From contig NZ_CP060296.1 of the NCBI RefSeq assembly GCF_014303735.1, forward strand, positions 1,003,501 through 1,067,500: 64,000 nt of DNA. The letters run 5' to 3'. Below, piece by piece: positions 11,301-17,424 of this stretch (the first letter of the stretch is position 1; each line of letters opens with the position of its first letter). A program made the translations under genes and the position numbers. The DNA comes from Variovorax sp. PAMC28562. Its GTDB lineage: Bacteria > Pseudomonadota > Gammaproteobacteria > Burkholderiales > Burkholderiaceae_C. The notes under the pieces are model-generated. The model saw only the letters and a program-made list of their open reading frames with translations. It ran no database searches and was not told the origin of the DNA.

Positions 11301-12756
11301 AGGTGTCGAGGTTGGCCGTGAAGGCGCCGCTGACGTTCAACGTGCCACCCTGGTTGGAGAAGCCCGGCTGGTTAAGCGCCATGCTGGCCACGGAGAGCGT
11401 GCCGCCGCTGTTGACCAGGTTGGCGCTCTGCAGCGTGATGGGGCCACCGGCGAAGATCTTGCCGCCGTCGTTCAGGATCGAGCCGCCGGCGCTGATCGTG
11501 CCCGGTGTAGGAGCAACATAGGCCGGCGCTGCAGTCGGGGTGCCAGTGGCCGCGGCGGCCGTCGTAGTCCCTGTCGTGTTGGCCGTCGCGGTGCCCGCAG
11601 CAGGGCTGGCGACCGGTGCGGCGGTCGTACTCGACACGACCGGCACCTGCTCGGCGCCGATCCAGCCGCCTGCGGTGTTGCTTACTGTCGGGGCGGTCAG
11701 CGTCAGCGAAGCTCCGCTGGTCTGGCGAATCGTGCCGCCGCGGTTGACGATGTCGCTGGTGCTCGCAAGCTGCACACTGGGGCCTTCGAGCGTGCCGGTG
11801 TTCTCCAGCCGGCCGGCAGCAGTGACGACCAGACTGCCGGCGCTGGCGCCGATGCTGCCGGCATTGCGCACACCGAGGCCCGCTTCGGTTCCGATCAGAA
11901 TGATCTTGCCGCTGTACATCCCACCCAATCGCGCCACGTCGAGCGCGAAGGTCGGTGCCGCGCCGGTGCCTGTGGTCGGCGTGATCTGGCTGTGGTCGGC
12001 ACTGACCTGGTTGGCGCCAGTGACCACCTTGAGGTCGGTCGCATAAATGGCAGCATTCACGTTCACCGCCCGCGCCAGGATGGCGGCGTAGTCGGTGGTG
12101 CTGGCGTCCAGTCCGGCACCGTCGATGGTCACCGTGCCCCCGCGCACCAGGAAGCTGTCCAGCCCGCCCAGGGCATTGAGCTGCGGTGTGCCGGTGGTGA
12201 GCGTCAGGCGGCTCGCATTGATGGTGCCGCCACCGTCCACGCTGATGCCAGCCGGGTTGGCGATGATGATCTCGGCGCGCTGGCCGGCCACTTCCAGGTA
12301 GCCGCGCAACTGCGTGGCGCTGCCGCCGTTGACCTCGGTCAGGATGATGCGTGCCGGCCCGGTCGCGAGGAACGAGTTGCCCTGCACATAGCCGCCGAGC
12401 TGTGTCTGCACGGCAGTGCGGCTGTTGTTCAGGATGACGCCGTTGGCACCGACGTTGAACTGGCTGTAAGTGTTGTGGCTAACGCCGGCCGCCGAGGGGG
12501 TGGCGATGTTGACCAGGGGCACGCCGTTGGGTGCGACCAGCACGGCGGCGCGCTGGCTGGTGGGTGCCATCGGACTGGCCGCGATCTGCGCGTAAGCAAC
12601 AGAGGCCGGTGATGCCGCCAGCAAGGAAACCAGCGCGGTTGCGACGACGGCCGAGGTGGCGCCCGTCGCCTTGCCGGCGCTCCTGGCCGTTTCCTGCACG
12701 ACCATGCGAATGCCGCGGGAGGCGTTGAAGATGATGCGGTGAAGATGCTTGTTCAT
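2317..12756 (-). CDS. cdiA: CdiA/FhaB-type two-partner secretion exoprotein with C-terminal toxin domain
   Basis: A 3479-residue surface exoprotein. The N-terminus is an extended signal peptide (MNKHLHRIIFNASRG, then a hydrophobic part ending near VAYAQ, about residue 57), followed by a TPS secretion domain to about residue 300 with the NPAGI motif. A long beta-helical stem follows, with Ala/Thr-rich linkers near 370-430 and 2010-2110, a tandem array of units of about 105 residues (about 765-1220), and a conserved insert near 2120-2250 (SDYLLNNLGLDP). The C-terminus has the boundary GSILDVIWGKYADFANLVLQ and then a tip of about 110 residues with GGSYGWLDANGNVWVPSG and HGGAHWDVQ. I associate that tip with the polymorphic toxin type 37 family (predicted nuclease), moderately sure. 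No VENN motif was seen. The start has AGGGA 11 bases upstream and lies 26 bases after the transporter gene. It acts at the cell surface and delivers the tip into contacted cells. Confidence 0.9.
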   Translation of the reverse strand: MNKHLHRIIFNASRGIRMVVQETARSAGKATGATSAVVATALVSLLAASPASVAYAQIAASPMAPTSQRAAVLVAPNGVPLVNIATPSAAGVSHNTYSQFNVGANGVILNNSRTAVQTQLGGYVQGNSFLATGPARIILTEVNGGSATQLRGYLEVAGQRAEIIIANPAGISVDGGGTINASRLTLTTGTPQLNALGGLDSFLVRGGTVTIDGAGLDASTTDYAAILARAVNVNAAIYATDLKVVTGANQVSADHSQITPTTGTGAAPTFALDVARLGGMYSGKIILIGTEAGLGVRNAGSIGASAGSLVVTAAGRLENTGTLEGPSVQLASTSDIVNRGGTIRQTSGASLTLTAPTVSNTAGGWIGAEQVPVVSSTTAAPVASPAAGTATANTTGTTTAAAATGTPTAAPAYVAPTPGTISAGGSILNDGGKIFAGGPITLQSANLVNSGGTLSVASMALNQPGFSNQGGTLNVSGAFTANLDTFNNSTGTLHAGSLDIHTTGDLLNVDGTLTSDNDANLTVGGKLDNTRGSISGAGALSAAVTGAILNSSGSLLANQAVSIHAASLDNTLGSVSSAAAGTSVNIANALTSTGRIAAATDLSVQAGSLVNGAGGSLRAGNDANVAVTGAAVNNGSITAQRNTTLTADSLSGTTGVLGAGIKADGSLATVGDLKVTTVNGLAAGGINLAAGNASLQGASVDLSASSTSASTIGITATQGNVTTSRATITTPGTLSIVASAQPGQTLVNNDGVVSANLLDLHLANIANTGGGQIVQTGTAASTVAVSGTLDNTGSTISSNAQDLSLSAASIVNTGGQIQHAGSGTLGIAAGSLNGAAGSIVTNGAFTGQVTGAFVQDGGSLSAQQITLNAGSLSNRSGQIVQTGTSATRIATPGTLDNTAGTVSTNGVNLTLSGGTVLNTQGQIAHAGTGTLALTAGTFDGAGGSLVSNGALLVQAGRFSQDDGKLAAQRITLRATDLSNQRGIIVQSGTGGTDIAVAGTLNNTDGRIATNGVDLKLGSASATLLNTDGTIEHAGAGTLALQAQSYSARNGQVGSNGALVVRAGDYRQDGGATTAQQITLDTLNLGNENGAAITQTGTGTTHIAATGTLTNDGGRIGSNGTDLNVTAGTLSNAGGQIQQAGTGTLDITTGSFSGAGGSVVTNGALVANATGAWSQDGGSMAAGQITLSAGSLSNRGGQIVQTGTGATAITVVGAIDNGNAGVIASNGGTSIASGSLTNQGGSIRAAGTADLNVTTTGLLDNSAAGTMSAGSNVVLSVGSLYNNAGSVTAVGNLTANSSGVATNVAGTLASNGSTTLTATSLDNTGGKVIAANGELAVTTSGTTVNTAGSLLAGGNTTLSNARLVDDAGQITGNAVSIDTHGGALRNALGTIGAVTTLDIASGALTNDAGLLQSGGAMTVNTNGQALSNTNAAGYANGQGGIVSAGTLALNTGALDNAAGFIGAAGVLTATTGTVSNVNVGLMLGQSSVAVNTQGAAYDNTGGQTLAVGDLTVNAGSALNSGGLVRSGGITTVSAATVDNSHTSGTNQGMEGLDVAITAGTLFNDAGAIRADRNVTVTSAGTVSNVNGLISAVDTLAIVDPNASNPAAKTLEVINTGGVLVANNSLVIDAARFSADGTLTSGRDLSIALTQDIVNNAVVSANGNLTYATTGTLTNNGRLIAGGTLTARGRDVTNTATGEMSGSDTTVVASGTLTNRGFINSDGATRIDAGVVNNLGTGRIYGDAVSIGTGTLNNDAETVGGVVSAGTVAARRSLNIGAGTVNNREHALLFSGGSMAIGGALDANRVAVGSGATLNNLSAAIESLGGMDIAMGAINNLDTHLTVQRLTTGPTEVTYLSTQSDSKIWSYDDTWGDPATRAVYHRAADGTVSLVGFGYADWHLTTTTQTDTAVNSDPARITSGGDMALNGHVLNRDSKIIAGGALTANDVDNQATQGTTTSTTNPIAWGYTATTQGQLPVLLVFSSMTTTNTISVGGFEYVDHQAPGGGYNVDAASSAGSGATAGRTGGAAGPGHAGVIVEVASAVNGPSTASSGDATFQSGALLVAVRATGAATVSGSGAAAPGTGTTGGTTSASANTPMVVRTSTPNLTVPTASLFKVLPGANSHFLIETDPAFASYRQWLSSDYLLNNLGLDPNTTLKRLGDGQYEQRLIEQQVAQLTGYRYVDGFSSDETEYTALMNAGVAFAKQYGLSVGVALTAAQMAQLTSDIVWLVEQTVTLPDGSTQQVLVPQVYVRVRPGDIDGSGALLSGNTVNIQSQGGVVNSGTIAGRTAVKIDASSIDVLGGRISGGNVALTTTGNLNIIGGTVDARDALTLKAGGDLNVRTTTQRNAGIGGVSTNVDRVAGLYVTNPGGILIASAGHDVNVVGAILRNAGTGETVVNAGNNLNLGTVTVATSMVGLSTGSRTTVKATAEVGSSVSGGGNVTLAAGNDLTARQANVSAVGDLEVKAGNDITIDSGRSATDMTYAANWTDKGLLKKTDNQVKASGSSDTAIGSSFTAGKDATFSAGNDFTVVGGYIAAQDKLSISATRDVNVLSDRNTSSASVSVAQQRSSTGLGKFLAGPGVVETLATGIPDPAAVNLLTRKQGTDDNTQTGTQVVGSALSAGSIDIHSGRDTTVTGATLVADNDITVNAVRNLTIQNAEASSSTDTDSTRHTTGNAGTVWKPAVGTAQSSGTGKESDTTQVGSRIASLNGNVKLTAGGIYTQTASDVLALDTGAEGKAGNIDISAKTVVINAAYDTTSRTLTTQGSQLTVGGTLSVPIVNAARSAFDTAQATTRTSDGRMQALGAATVDYQGYQAYQAASSVAAGGALGYKVGADLTNSHTATTSTETSSTAVGSTVWAAGNLKIAATGGGAASNLTATGATLSGSNVTLDADNAVTLQAAQNTTIQTGSSSGSKQTLGASYSVGEQNGFTIDVGVSQSKGSGNGRDVTQVNTYVDADNTVIIRSGGNTTLSGAVVTADTVKADVGGNLNITSLQDTSTSTSKQSGGGFDVSLCVIWCAGTPVTGSVSGNTAKGNGSYASVNESTGIQAGDGGFQVNVGSSTNLVGGVIASTQGAVDAGVNTFATGSLTTSNIVNYDIGSGRGYSLNASYSGSQSNGLSQDGTPTTSSGIGGGYGFGSAGGSQTSVTTAGISGIGGNTAVRTGDSSNGLTQQYADAGALLSEVQTQVQITSAATGVIVSIGPDVVKTIGDMLVAGFQTALSSEAGSTNVQITPEVIQAAGDQLAALGSDPGLTDAQRLDIARLQSFYDALARYLPGGSGNGDRVVGNNETVSPATQVVFPIAAAAAAATAGELGAAWAINGGANCNCQGHYDPSTEQWVGPPPLPNLNLDGLIKPGSILDVIWGKYADFANLVLQAMTISSQDLNGQAVYAKPPQNAYDPSGPKAPGKPREDVGFEEPSGGDQWVPNPNPGRGGGSYGWLDANGNVWVPSGQGGRAHGGAHWDVQSPGGGYKNVRPPLR
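9090..10460 (-). repeat. tandem repeat array inside the cdiA stem, about 315-325 base units
   Basis: On the plus strand the phrase CGGTCTGCACGATCTG or a close variant recurs near 9152, 9467 (variant), 9790, 10109 and 10430, spaced by roughly 315-323 bases. In protein each unit reads QIVQTGT..., then GTLDNT..., ...QIQHAGTGTL..., ...TNGA..., ...QDGGS..., ...QQITL...SLSNR. This gives about four to five beta-helix units that could expand or contract by recombination. Confidence 0.75.
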
Positions 12757-12782
12757 GTTGTTGTATCCCTGGCGCTCGCGGC

Positions 12783-14543
12783 TCAGAAGCTGAAATTCAG
12801 ATTGAAGCCACCCGTCACCTTGGCGGTGCGGTAGCCCTCGGGCTTTCTGATCGGCGCCCCCACGAAGAGGTCGTAGTTCAGGCCCTTCGGAGCACCCGGC
12901 AACGCGCCTGGCAACGCACCGCGCACGCCGACCACGCCGCCGGCCAGGTGGTTGCCCAGCCCTTGTGCCGTCGAGCGGCCGCCCACATGGCCGTAGTCCA
13001 GCCCGAGGTAGAGCTCCGCACCGGTCTGCCCCAGCGCCCAGCCCAGGTCATTGCGCAGCAGCCAGCCGCGGTCGCCCAGCAGGTTGCTCTCGCCGTCGAA
13101 GCCACGCACCGTGTAGCGCCCGCCGATGGCGAAGCGGTCCTGCGGCGTGAGCTGGGTGCCGTTCCACTGCGCCCGCCACAGGCCGCCGTAGCGCAGCTTC
13201 TGTCCGCCCAGGGTGAAGGGCACGTTGGCGTTGACCTCGGCGGTCGTCAGATGGAAGTAGGAAGTGCCTTCGCCGAAGGCGTCTTCGGGTGCCGCAAGCG
13301 CACCGAAGGCATGGGTGCCGCGTCGGTAGGCGAGCGTGCCTTCCAGAGTCGCTGCGCCGATGAACTCCTTGTGGTTGAGGCTGGCTTCCCAGCCGCCCAC
13401 CACGCGACGCTGCACGTCGATCTCGGTGTCGTCCACACTGTTGCTGGAGGCGCGGCGAAACGCACGAACACTTGCCGTCGTCTTGCGCGATGCATCGCGG
13501 TACAACAGGCGCGACAGCCGCACTTCGGCATTGCTGGTCTCCCCGGCGTAGACATAGGTCTGATTCAGGCCCTGCACCGACTGGTGGTACTTGCCCTGGG
13601 ACGCGGTGGCACCGAGCAGCCAGTACCCGTAAGGCACGGAGTAGTGAACGGTCTGGCCGCTGGTACCCGAACCGTGGTGGTTGAAGGCATCGTGGTTCAG
13701 GCTGACGTAGAACAGATCGTTCAGGCCGAGCGGGTTGTCCCAGGCGACGGTGGCGCCGGTCTGCCACTGGCCGGTGGCGTTGGTGCCGCTGTCGTCCAGG
13801 CCGAGGGTCATGCGCAGGGGCATCTTCTGCGTGTACTGGATGACCAGATCACTGTCGCCCGGCTTCGCGTTGGCCGCCTTCGAGGGTTCGATCTGGATGT
13901 CGGCGTCGGCGGTGGGCAGGCGCTTGAAGTTCTCCAGGCCCTGTTCGATGTCGCGCAGGTTGAGGAGGTCACCGGCGCGGGCAGGGATGGCGGTGAGCAG
14001 GCTGGTTCGCGCTGTGGAGCCATCCGAAAATCTCAACGCAGCGATGCGGCCGGGCACGAGGGTCAGCGTCAAGGTGCCTTGCGCCAGGTCCTGCGGTGCG
14101 GCCAGTACGCGGGTGGTGACCCAGCCGCGGCCGATCAGCGCTTGCTGCAGGCGAGCCAGGACGGTGTTGACGCCAGCCGTGCCGATGCAGCGGCCGATCG
14201 GGCTGTCGTCGTGCGAGGGTCCGGACGCGGAATCGAGGATCCACTGGAACTGCTCAGACGCTTCGCCGGCAAGGACAACGCGACCGATCCTGAAGCAGGG
14301 TGACTCGTGCGTCGGGAGTTGCCGGTCTTCGGTCTTGGCCTGCGCGGGCAGGCGCTCGTCGACCGTGCGTTCCTGCTGTTCGCGCAGGGCGCGTTCACGC
14401 TCCTGCTGGCGCTGCTCTTCGACGAATGGGCGGGGCGCGGTGGGGCTGACCTGGGCCTGCACGCCGATGGACATCGAGAGCAGAAGGCATGCGAGCGCGA
14501 TGGCTTGCAACGGGCAAGCCGGGACTGGATTGGAACGAAACAC
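12783..14543 (-). CDS. cdiB: two-partner secretion outer membrane transporter, ShlB/FhaC/CdiB family
   Basis: 586 residues from the GTG at 14543, chosen because AGGGAG lies 6 bases upstream and a typical signal peptide follows at once (FRSNPVPACPLQ, hydrophobic core, cleavage after VQAQ). The frame is open to 14681 but that extension has no signal-like sequence. After an Arg/Gln/Glu-rich linker comes a POTRA region beginning with CFRIGRVVLAGE (about residues 80-240). The C-terminal beta barrel follows, with the family-typical RFAIGGRYTVRGFDGE near residue 480 and a terminal phenylalanine (GGFNLNFSF). It sits in the outer membrane and exports the exoprotein encoded 26 bases downstream by recognising its TPS domain. 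The last gene on this strand before it is mltA, 203 bases upstream. Confidence 0.92.
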   Translation of the reverse strand: MFRSNPVPACPLQAIALACLLLSMSIGVQAQVSPTAPRPFVEEQRQQERERALREQQERTVDERLPAQAKTEDRQLPTHESPCFRIGRVVLAGEASEQFQWILDSASGPSHDDSPIGRCIGTAGVNTVLARLQQALIGRGWVTTRVLAAPQDLAQGTLTLTLVPGRIAALRFSDGSTARTSLLTAIPARAGDLLNLRDIEQGLENFKRLPTADADIQIEPSKAANAKPGDSDLVIQYTQKMPLRMTLGLDDSGTNATGQWQTGATVAWDNPLGLNDLFYVSLNHDAFNHHGSGTSGQTVHYSVPYGYWLLGATASQGKYHQSVQGLNQTYVYAGETSNAEVRLSRLLYRDASRKTTASVRAFRRASSNSVDDTEIDVQRRVVGGWEASLNHKEFIGAATLEGTLAYRRGTHAFGALAAPEDAFGEGTSYFHLTTAEVNANVPFTLGGQKLRYGGLWRAQWNGTQLTPQDRFAIGGRYTVRGFDGESNLLGDRGWLLRNDLGWALGQTGAELYLGLDYGHVGGRSTAQGLGNHLAGGVVGVRGALPGALPGAPKGLNYDLFVGAPIRKPEGYRTAKVTGGFNLNFSF

Positions 14544-14746
14544 GAGACTCCCTGAACGCGGTCTGGTGCCGCGCGCCGGGATTGTCTGGAGGGGGTGCCG
14601 TGACGTGTGCCAACGCAATGTGAACTGGAAAACTTGACGGGCTGGCGTCAGATATTGCACGGGCCGTGTGGCGGGGTGCACACAGCCGGCTCGGGCCGTC
14701 GAATGCTTTTGGCTTTACCCGAGCCCGCGTGGCGCGCGGCATCTGC

Positions 14747-15892
14747 TCAAGGCGTCGCAGCTGCTTTCGGCCACAGCGCCCACAGCCGCAACGGCTGGTT
14801 CACCTTGGCGGCGAGCCGCCCCGCATCGATGCCGGTGCCGGCAAAGTAATCGGCGCGCACCGCGCCCAGGATGGCGCTGCCGGTGTCTTGCGCCACCACC
14901 AGCTTGGCGAGTTGCAGGGTCTGGCCGTTCGACGCGAGCCAGACGGGCGTGCCGTAAGGAATGCTGTCGCGGTCGACCGCTATGGAGCGTCCGGCAGTGA
15001 GCGGCACGCCCTGCGCGCCGCGCGGGCCAGCGTCCACATCGGTCAACGCTTCTTCACGGAAAAACACGTAGCGCGGGTTGCTCCACAGCAGTTGCGGCAC
15101 GCGTTGCGGATTTTGGGCGGCCCAGGCCTTGGTGTCATCGGGCCATTTGGTGACACGCGTGGCGCCTTGACCCACGAGCCATGACTGGATGCTCTTGTAA
15201 GGCTGGTCGTTCGTGCCGGCGAAAGCCACGCGCACCGTTCGCTGCGAGCCATCGGCTTCGGTGATGCGCAGCCTGCCTGAGCCCTGGATGTGCAGCATCA
15301 TCATGTCGATCGGGTCAGCCAGCCAGGCGATCTCGCGGCCGCGCAATGCGGCCTGTGCTTCGGGCACCGTGTCGATCTCTTGCCGGGTGAACCAGGGCCG
15401 TCGCGCACCGATGCTGGCAGGCGGTTGATAGAGCGGGACGCTGAACGCAGCGGTGGGCCGACGCGAGGCTTCGAACACCGGTTCGTAGTAACTGGTGAGC
15501 TGACCATCGCTCTGGCCGGCAAGCGACTCGATGCGGTACGGTTGCAGCCGGTCGATCATCCACTGGCGCTGTTCGTCGGGGCTGCCGATCGACAGCCGCC
15601 GCACGTCGCCGCACAGTGGCTTGAATACCGCGTTGGGCCGAGCGCAGTTCGACAGCAATGCGATCCAGCCTTCATGCAGCGGGTCTTCGACGAAGCCGGG
15701 AAGCTCGGTCCACGCGACCGGCACCCAGCGGCTTTTGGGATGCGTGAGCGAACCAGTGAGCGGGCCGAGATCGGGCGGGGGCGTGGCGGCCGAAGGCGCA
15801 GTGGCATCGGGCAGACGCGGGCCGAAGGAGCACCCCGCCAGCATTGCCACTACCATCGCCACCCCAAGCCGCCACCGGAGTCCTTGTTTCAT
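14747..15892 (-). CDS. mltA: membrane-bound lytic murein transglycosylase A
   Basis: 381-residue lipoprotein. The start at 15892 gives MKQGLRWRLGVAMVVAMLAG followed by Cys21 as lipidation site; the longer frame to 16036 adds no sensible sequence. It contains the MltA domain (segments GQLTSYYEPVFEASR and EIAWLADPIDMMMLHIQGSG) and ends with the 3D domain (VAQDTGSAILGAVRADYFAG) carrying the catalytic-type aspartates. It cleaves peptidoglycan glycan strands with formation of anhydro-muramyl ends, at the inner face of the outer membrane. Its start codon overlaps that of a small gene on the other strand in the palindrome CATG. Confidence 0.93.
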   Translation of the reverse strand: MKQGLRWRLGVAMVVAMLAGCSFGPRLPDATAPSAATPPPDLGPLTGSLTHPKSRWVPVAWTELPGFVEDPLHEGWIALLSNCARPNAVFKPLCGDVRRLSIGSPDEQRQWMIDRLQPYRIESLAGQSDGQLTSYYEPVFEASRRPTAAFSVPLYQPPASIGARRPWFTRQEIDTVPEAQAALRGREIAWLADPIDMMMLHIQGSGRLRITEADGSQRTVRVAFAGTNDQPYKSIQSWLVGQGATRVTKWPDDTKAWAAQNPQRVPQLLWSNPRYVFFREEALTDVDAGPRGAQGVPLTAGRSIAVDRDSIPYGTPVWLASNGQTLQLAKLVVAQDTGSAILGAVRADYFAGTGIDAGRLAAKVNQPLRLWALWPKAAATP

Positions 15893-16052
15893 GGGTCTGA
15901 TTTTGCTCGAAGCCTTCGCAGCCGGCGCGGTGCTTGTCCTCATCGTCTGGTGGACCATGTTCTCGGGCCGCAAGCGCGGTGAAATCGATGACACACCCGC
16001 ACACAAGGACGGGGATGCGGCCGACGCTGACGACAAGCTGCCGCCAACATAA
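15891..16052 (+). CDS. small single-pass membrane protein of unknown function
   Basis: A 53-residue frame: MGLILLEAFAAGAVLVLIVW forms one membrane segment, followed by a basic stop (SGRKRGE) and an acidic hydrophilic tail ending KLPPT. CCGGAG lies about 10 bases before the ATG. I recall similar short proteins with WWTMFSGR in related Comamonadaceae, from memory only. Orientation is predicted N-out, C-in from the positive residues. It is divergent from mltA and its ATG shares bases with the mltA ATG. Confidence 0.6.
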   Translation: MGLILLEAFAAGAVLVLIVWWTMFSGRKRGEIDDTPAHKDGDAADADDKLPPT

Positions 16053-16112
16053 TCGCGGCTCTTTAGATAATCAGTCGTTAACCAGTTCAGTCACCGAGTC
16101 AAAGGGATCACC

Positions 16113-16766
16113 ATGAAAAAACTCATTCTTGCAACCGCCACCGCTGCCGTTGTTTTGTCGGGCTGCGCCGGCATGACCGATACGCAACGCACCACCGGTG
16201 CGGGCGCCGGCATCGGCGCGTTGGCCGGTGCCGCCATCGGCTCCGCCACGGGCGGCAACCGCGGTGCGATCGGCACCGGTGCAGCGGTCGGCGCACTGGC
16301 CGGCGCAGCAGGCGGCTACTTCTGGTCGCAACGCATGGAAGCGCAAAAGCGCCAGATGGAACAGGCCACGCAAGGCACCGGCATCGCGGTCACGCAAACG
16401 GCCAACAACGAGCTCAAGCTGGCGATTCCGAGCGACGCGTCGTTCGATCTCGGCCGCGCCAACATCAAGCCGACTCTGGCCCCGGTGCTGGACCAGTTCG
16501 CGACCGGCCTGCGCAACAACGCGAACGCCGACGTGCGCATCATCGGCCACACGGACAACGCGGGCTCCGACGCGATCAACAACCCGTTGTCGGTCGAACG
16601 CGCTGCCAGCGCGCGCGACTATCTGATCTCGCGCGGCGTGCGTTCCTCGGCAATCAACATCGATGGCCGCGGTTCGCGCGAGCCGGTGGCCAACAACGCG
16701 ACCGACAGTGGCCGCGCACAAAACCGCCGCATCGAAATCTACGTGGGCGAGCGTTCGCAGGGCTAA
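16113..16766 (+). CDS. OmpA-family lipoprotein with glycine zipper
   Basis: 217 residues. A lipoprotein signal (MKKLILATATAAVVLSG, Cys18) is followed by a glycine-zipper segment of small residues (about 28-72, AGAGIGALAGAAIGSATGG). The C-terminal OmpA-like peptidoglycan-binding domain (about 95-215) includes IIGHTDNAGSDAINN and the final NRRIEIYV. A ribosome binding site AAAGGG lies about 7 bases upstream. It is an outer-membrane lipoprotein that tethers to peptidoglycan, similar in layout to YiaD. It stands alone, convergent with the response regulator gene. Confidence 0.9.
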   Translation: MKKLILATATAAVVLSGCAGMTDTQRTTGAGAGIGALAGAAIGSATGGNRGAIGTGAAVGALAGAAGGYFWSQRMEAQKRQMEQATQGTGIAVTQTANNELKLAIPSDASFDLGRANIKPTLAPVLDQFATGLRNNANADVRIIGHTDNAGSDAINNPLSVERAASARDYLISRGVRSSAINIDGRGSREPVANNATDSGRAQNRRIEIYVGERSQG

Positions 16767-16783
16767 CGCAAACAGACGGCCGT

Positions 16784-17410
16784 TCAGGCCGGCCGCAGCA
16801 GGTTGGCCAGCTCCACGGCCGACCTGACCTCCATCTTTTCGAACAGTCGCGCGCGGTGAACTTCCACCGTGCGCACGCTGATCGAGAGCTGGTCGGCAAT
16901 CAGCTTGTTGGGCAGGCCTTCGACGACGAGCCTCATCACCTCGCGCTCGCGCTCAGTGAGTTCTGCGATGCGATCGGTAAGCCGGCGCTGCGCCTGCTTG
17001 CGGTCCAGCGATCGCAGCGATGCGCCCAGCGCGTGCTCGATGCGATCGACCAGCGCGTTGTCTGAAAACGGCTTCTCGCAGAAGTCGAACGCACCGCGCT
17101 TGACCAGGTCCACCGCGGTCGGCACATCGGCATGGCCGGTCAAGAAAATCACCGGCATGGCATCGAGCAAACCTCGCTCTGCCAACCGATCGAACAACAC
17201 GAGCCCGCTGGTGCCGGGCATGCGCACGTCGAGCAGCAGGCAATGCGGCCGCTCGGTCACCGGCATGTCGAGCAGCCGCTCTTCGAACGCCTCGGCGGCC
17301 GCGAAGTGTTCGCTCTCCAGCCGACGCGAGCGCAGCAGCCACGCCAATGCTTCGCGCACGCTGGCGTCGTCGTCGACGATAAAGATGAGGGCATCGTTCA
17401 GCGGTTGCAC
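16784..17410 (-). CDS. FixJ-family response regulator
   Basis: 208 residues from the GTG at 17410. The frame is open much further right, but that overlaps the kinase gene and has no homology. Receiver domain: acidic pocket IVDDD (13-15), phospho-acceptor Asp61 in LLLDVRMPG, the Thr/Ser and Lys positions in VIFLTGHAD and FDFCEKPFS. C-terminal LuxR-type helix-turn-helix: ELTEREREVMRLVVEGLPNK and SVRTVEVHRARLFEKM. The gene follows the kinase by 14 bases, so the two form a two-component pair. It should act as a DNA-binding transcription regulator after phosphorylation. Target genes are not visible. Confidence 0.92.
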   Translation of the reverse strand: MQPLNDALIFIVDDDASVREALAWLLRSRRLESEHFAAAEAFEERLLDMPVTERPHCLLLDVRMPGTSGLVLFDRLAERGLLDAMPVIFLTGHADVPTAVDLVKRGAFDFCEKPFSDNALVDRIEHALGASLRSLDRKQAQRRLTDRIAELTEREREVMRLVVEGLPNKLIADQLSISVRTVEVHRARLFEKMEVRSAVELANLLRPA

Positions 17411-17424
17411 GGACGTATGTTCTT

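Noticed and set aside
14688..14725. Inverted repeat GGCTCGGG ... CCCGAGCC upstream of cdiB, considered as terminator of mltA
   Set aside because: Loop of 22 bases and no T run; too weak to call.
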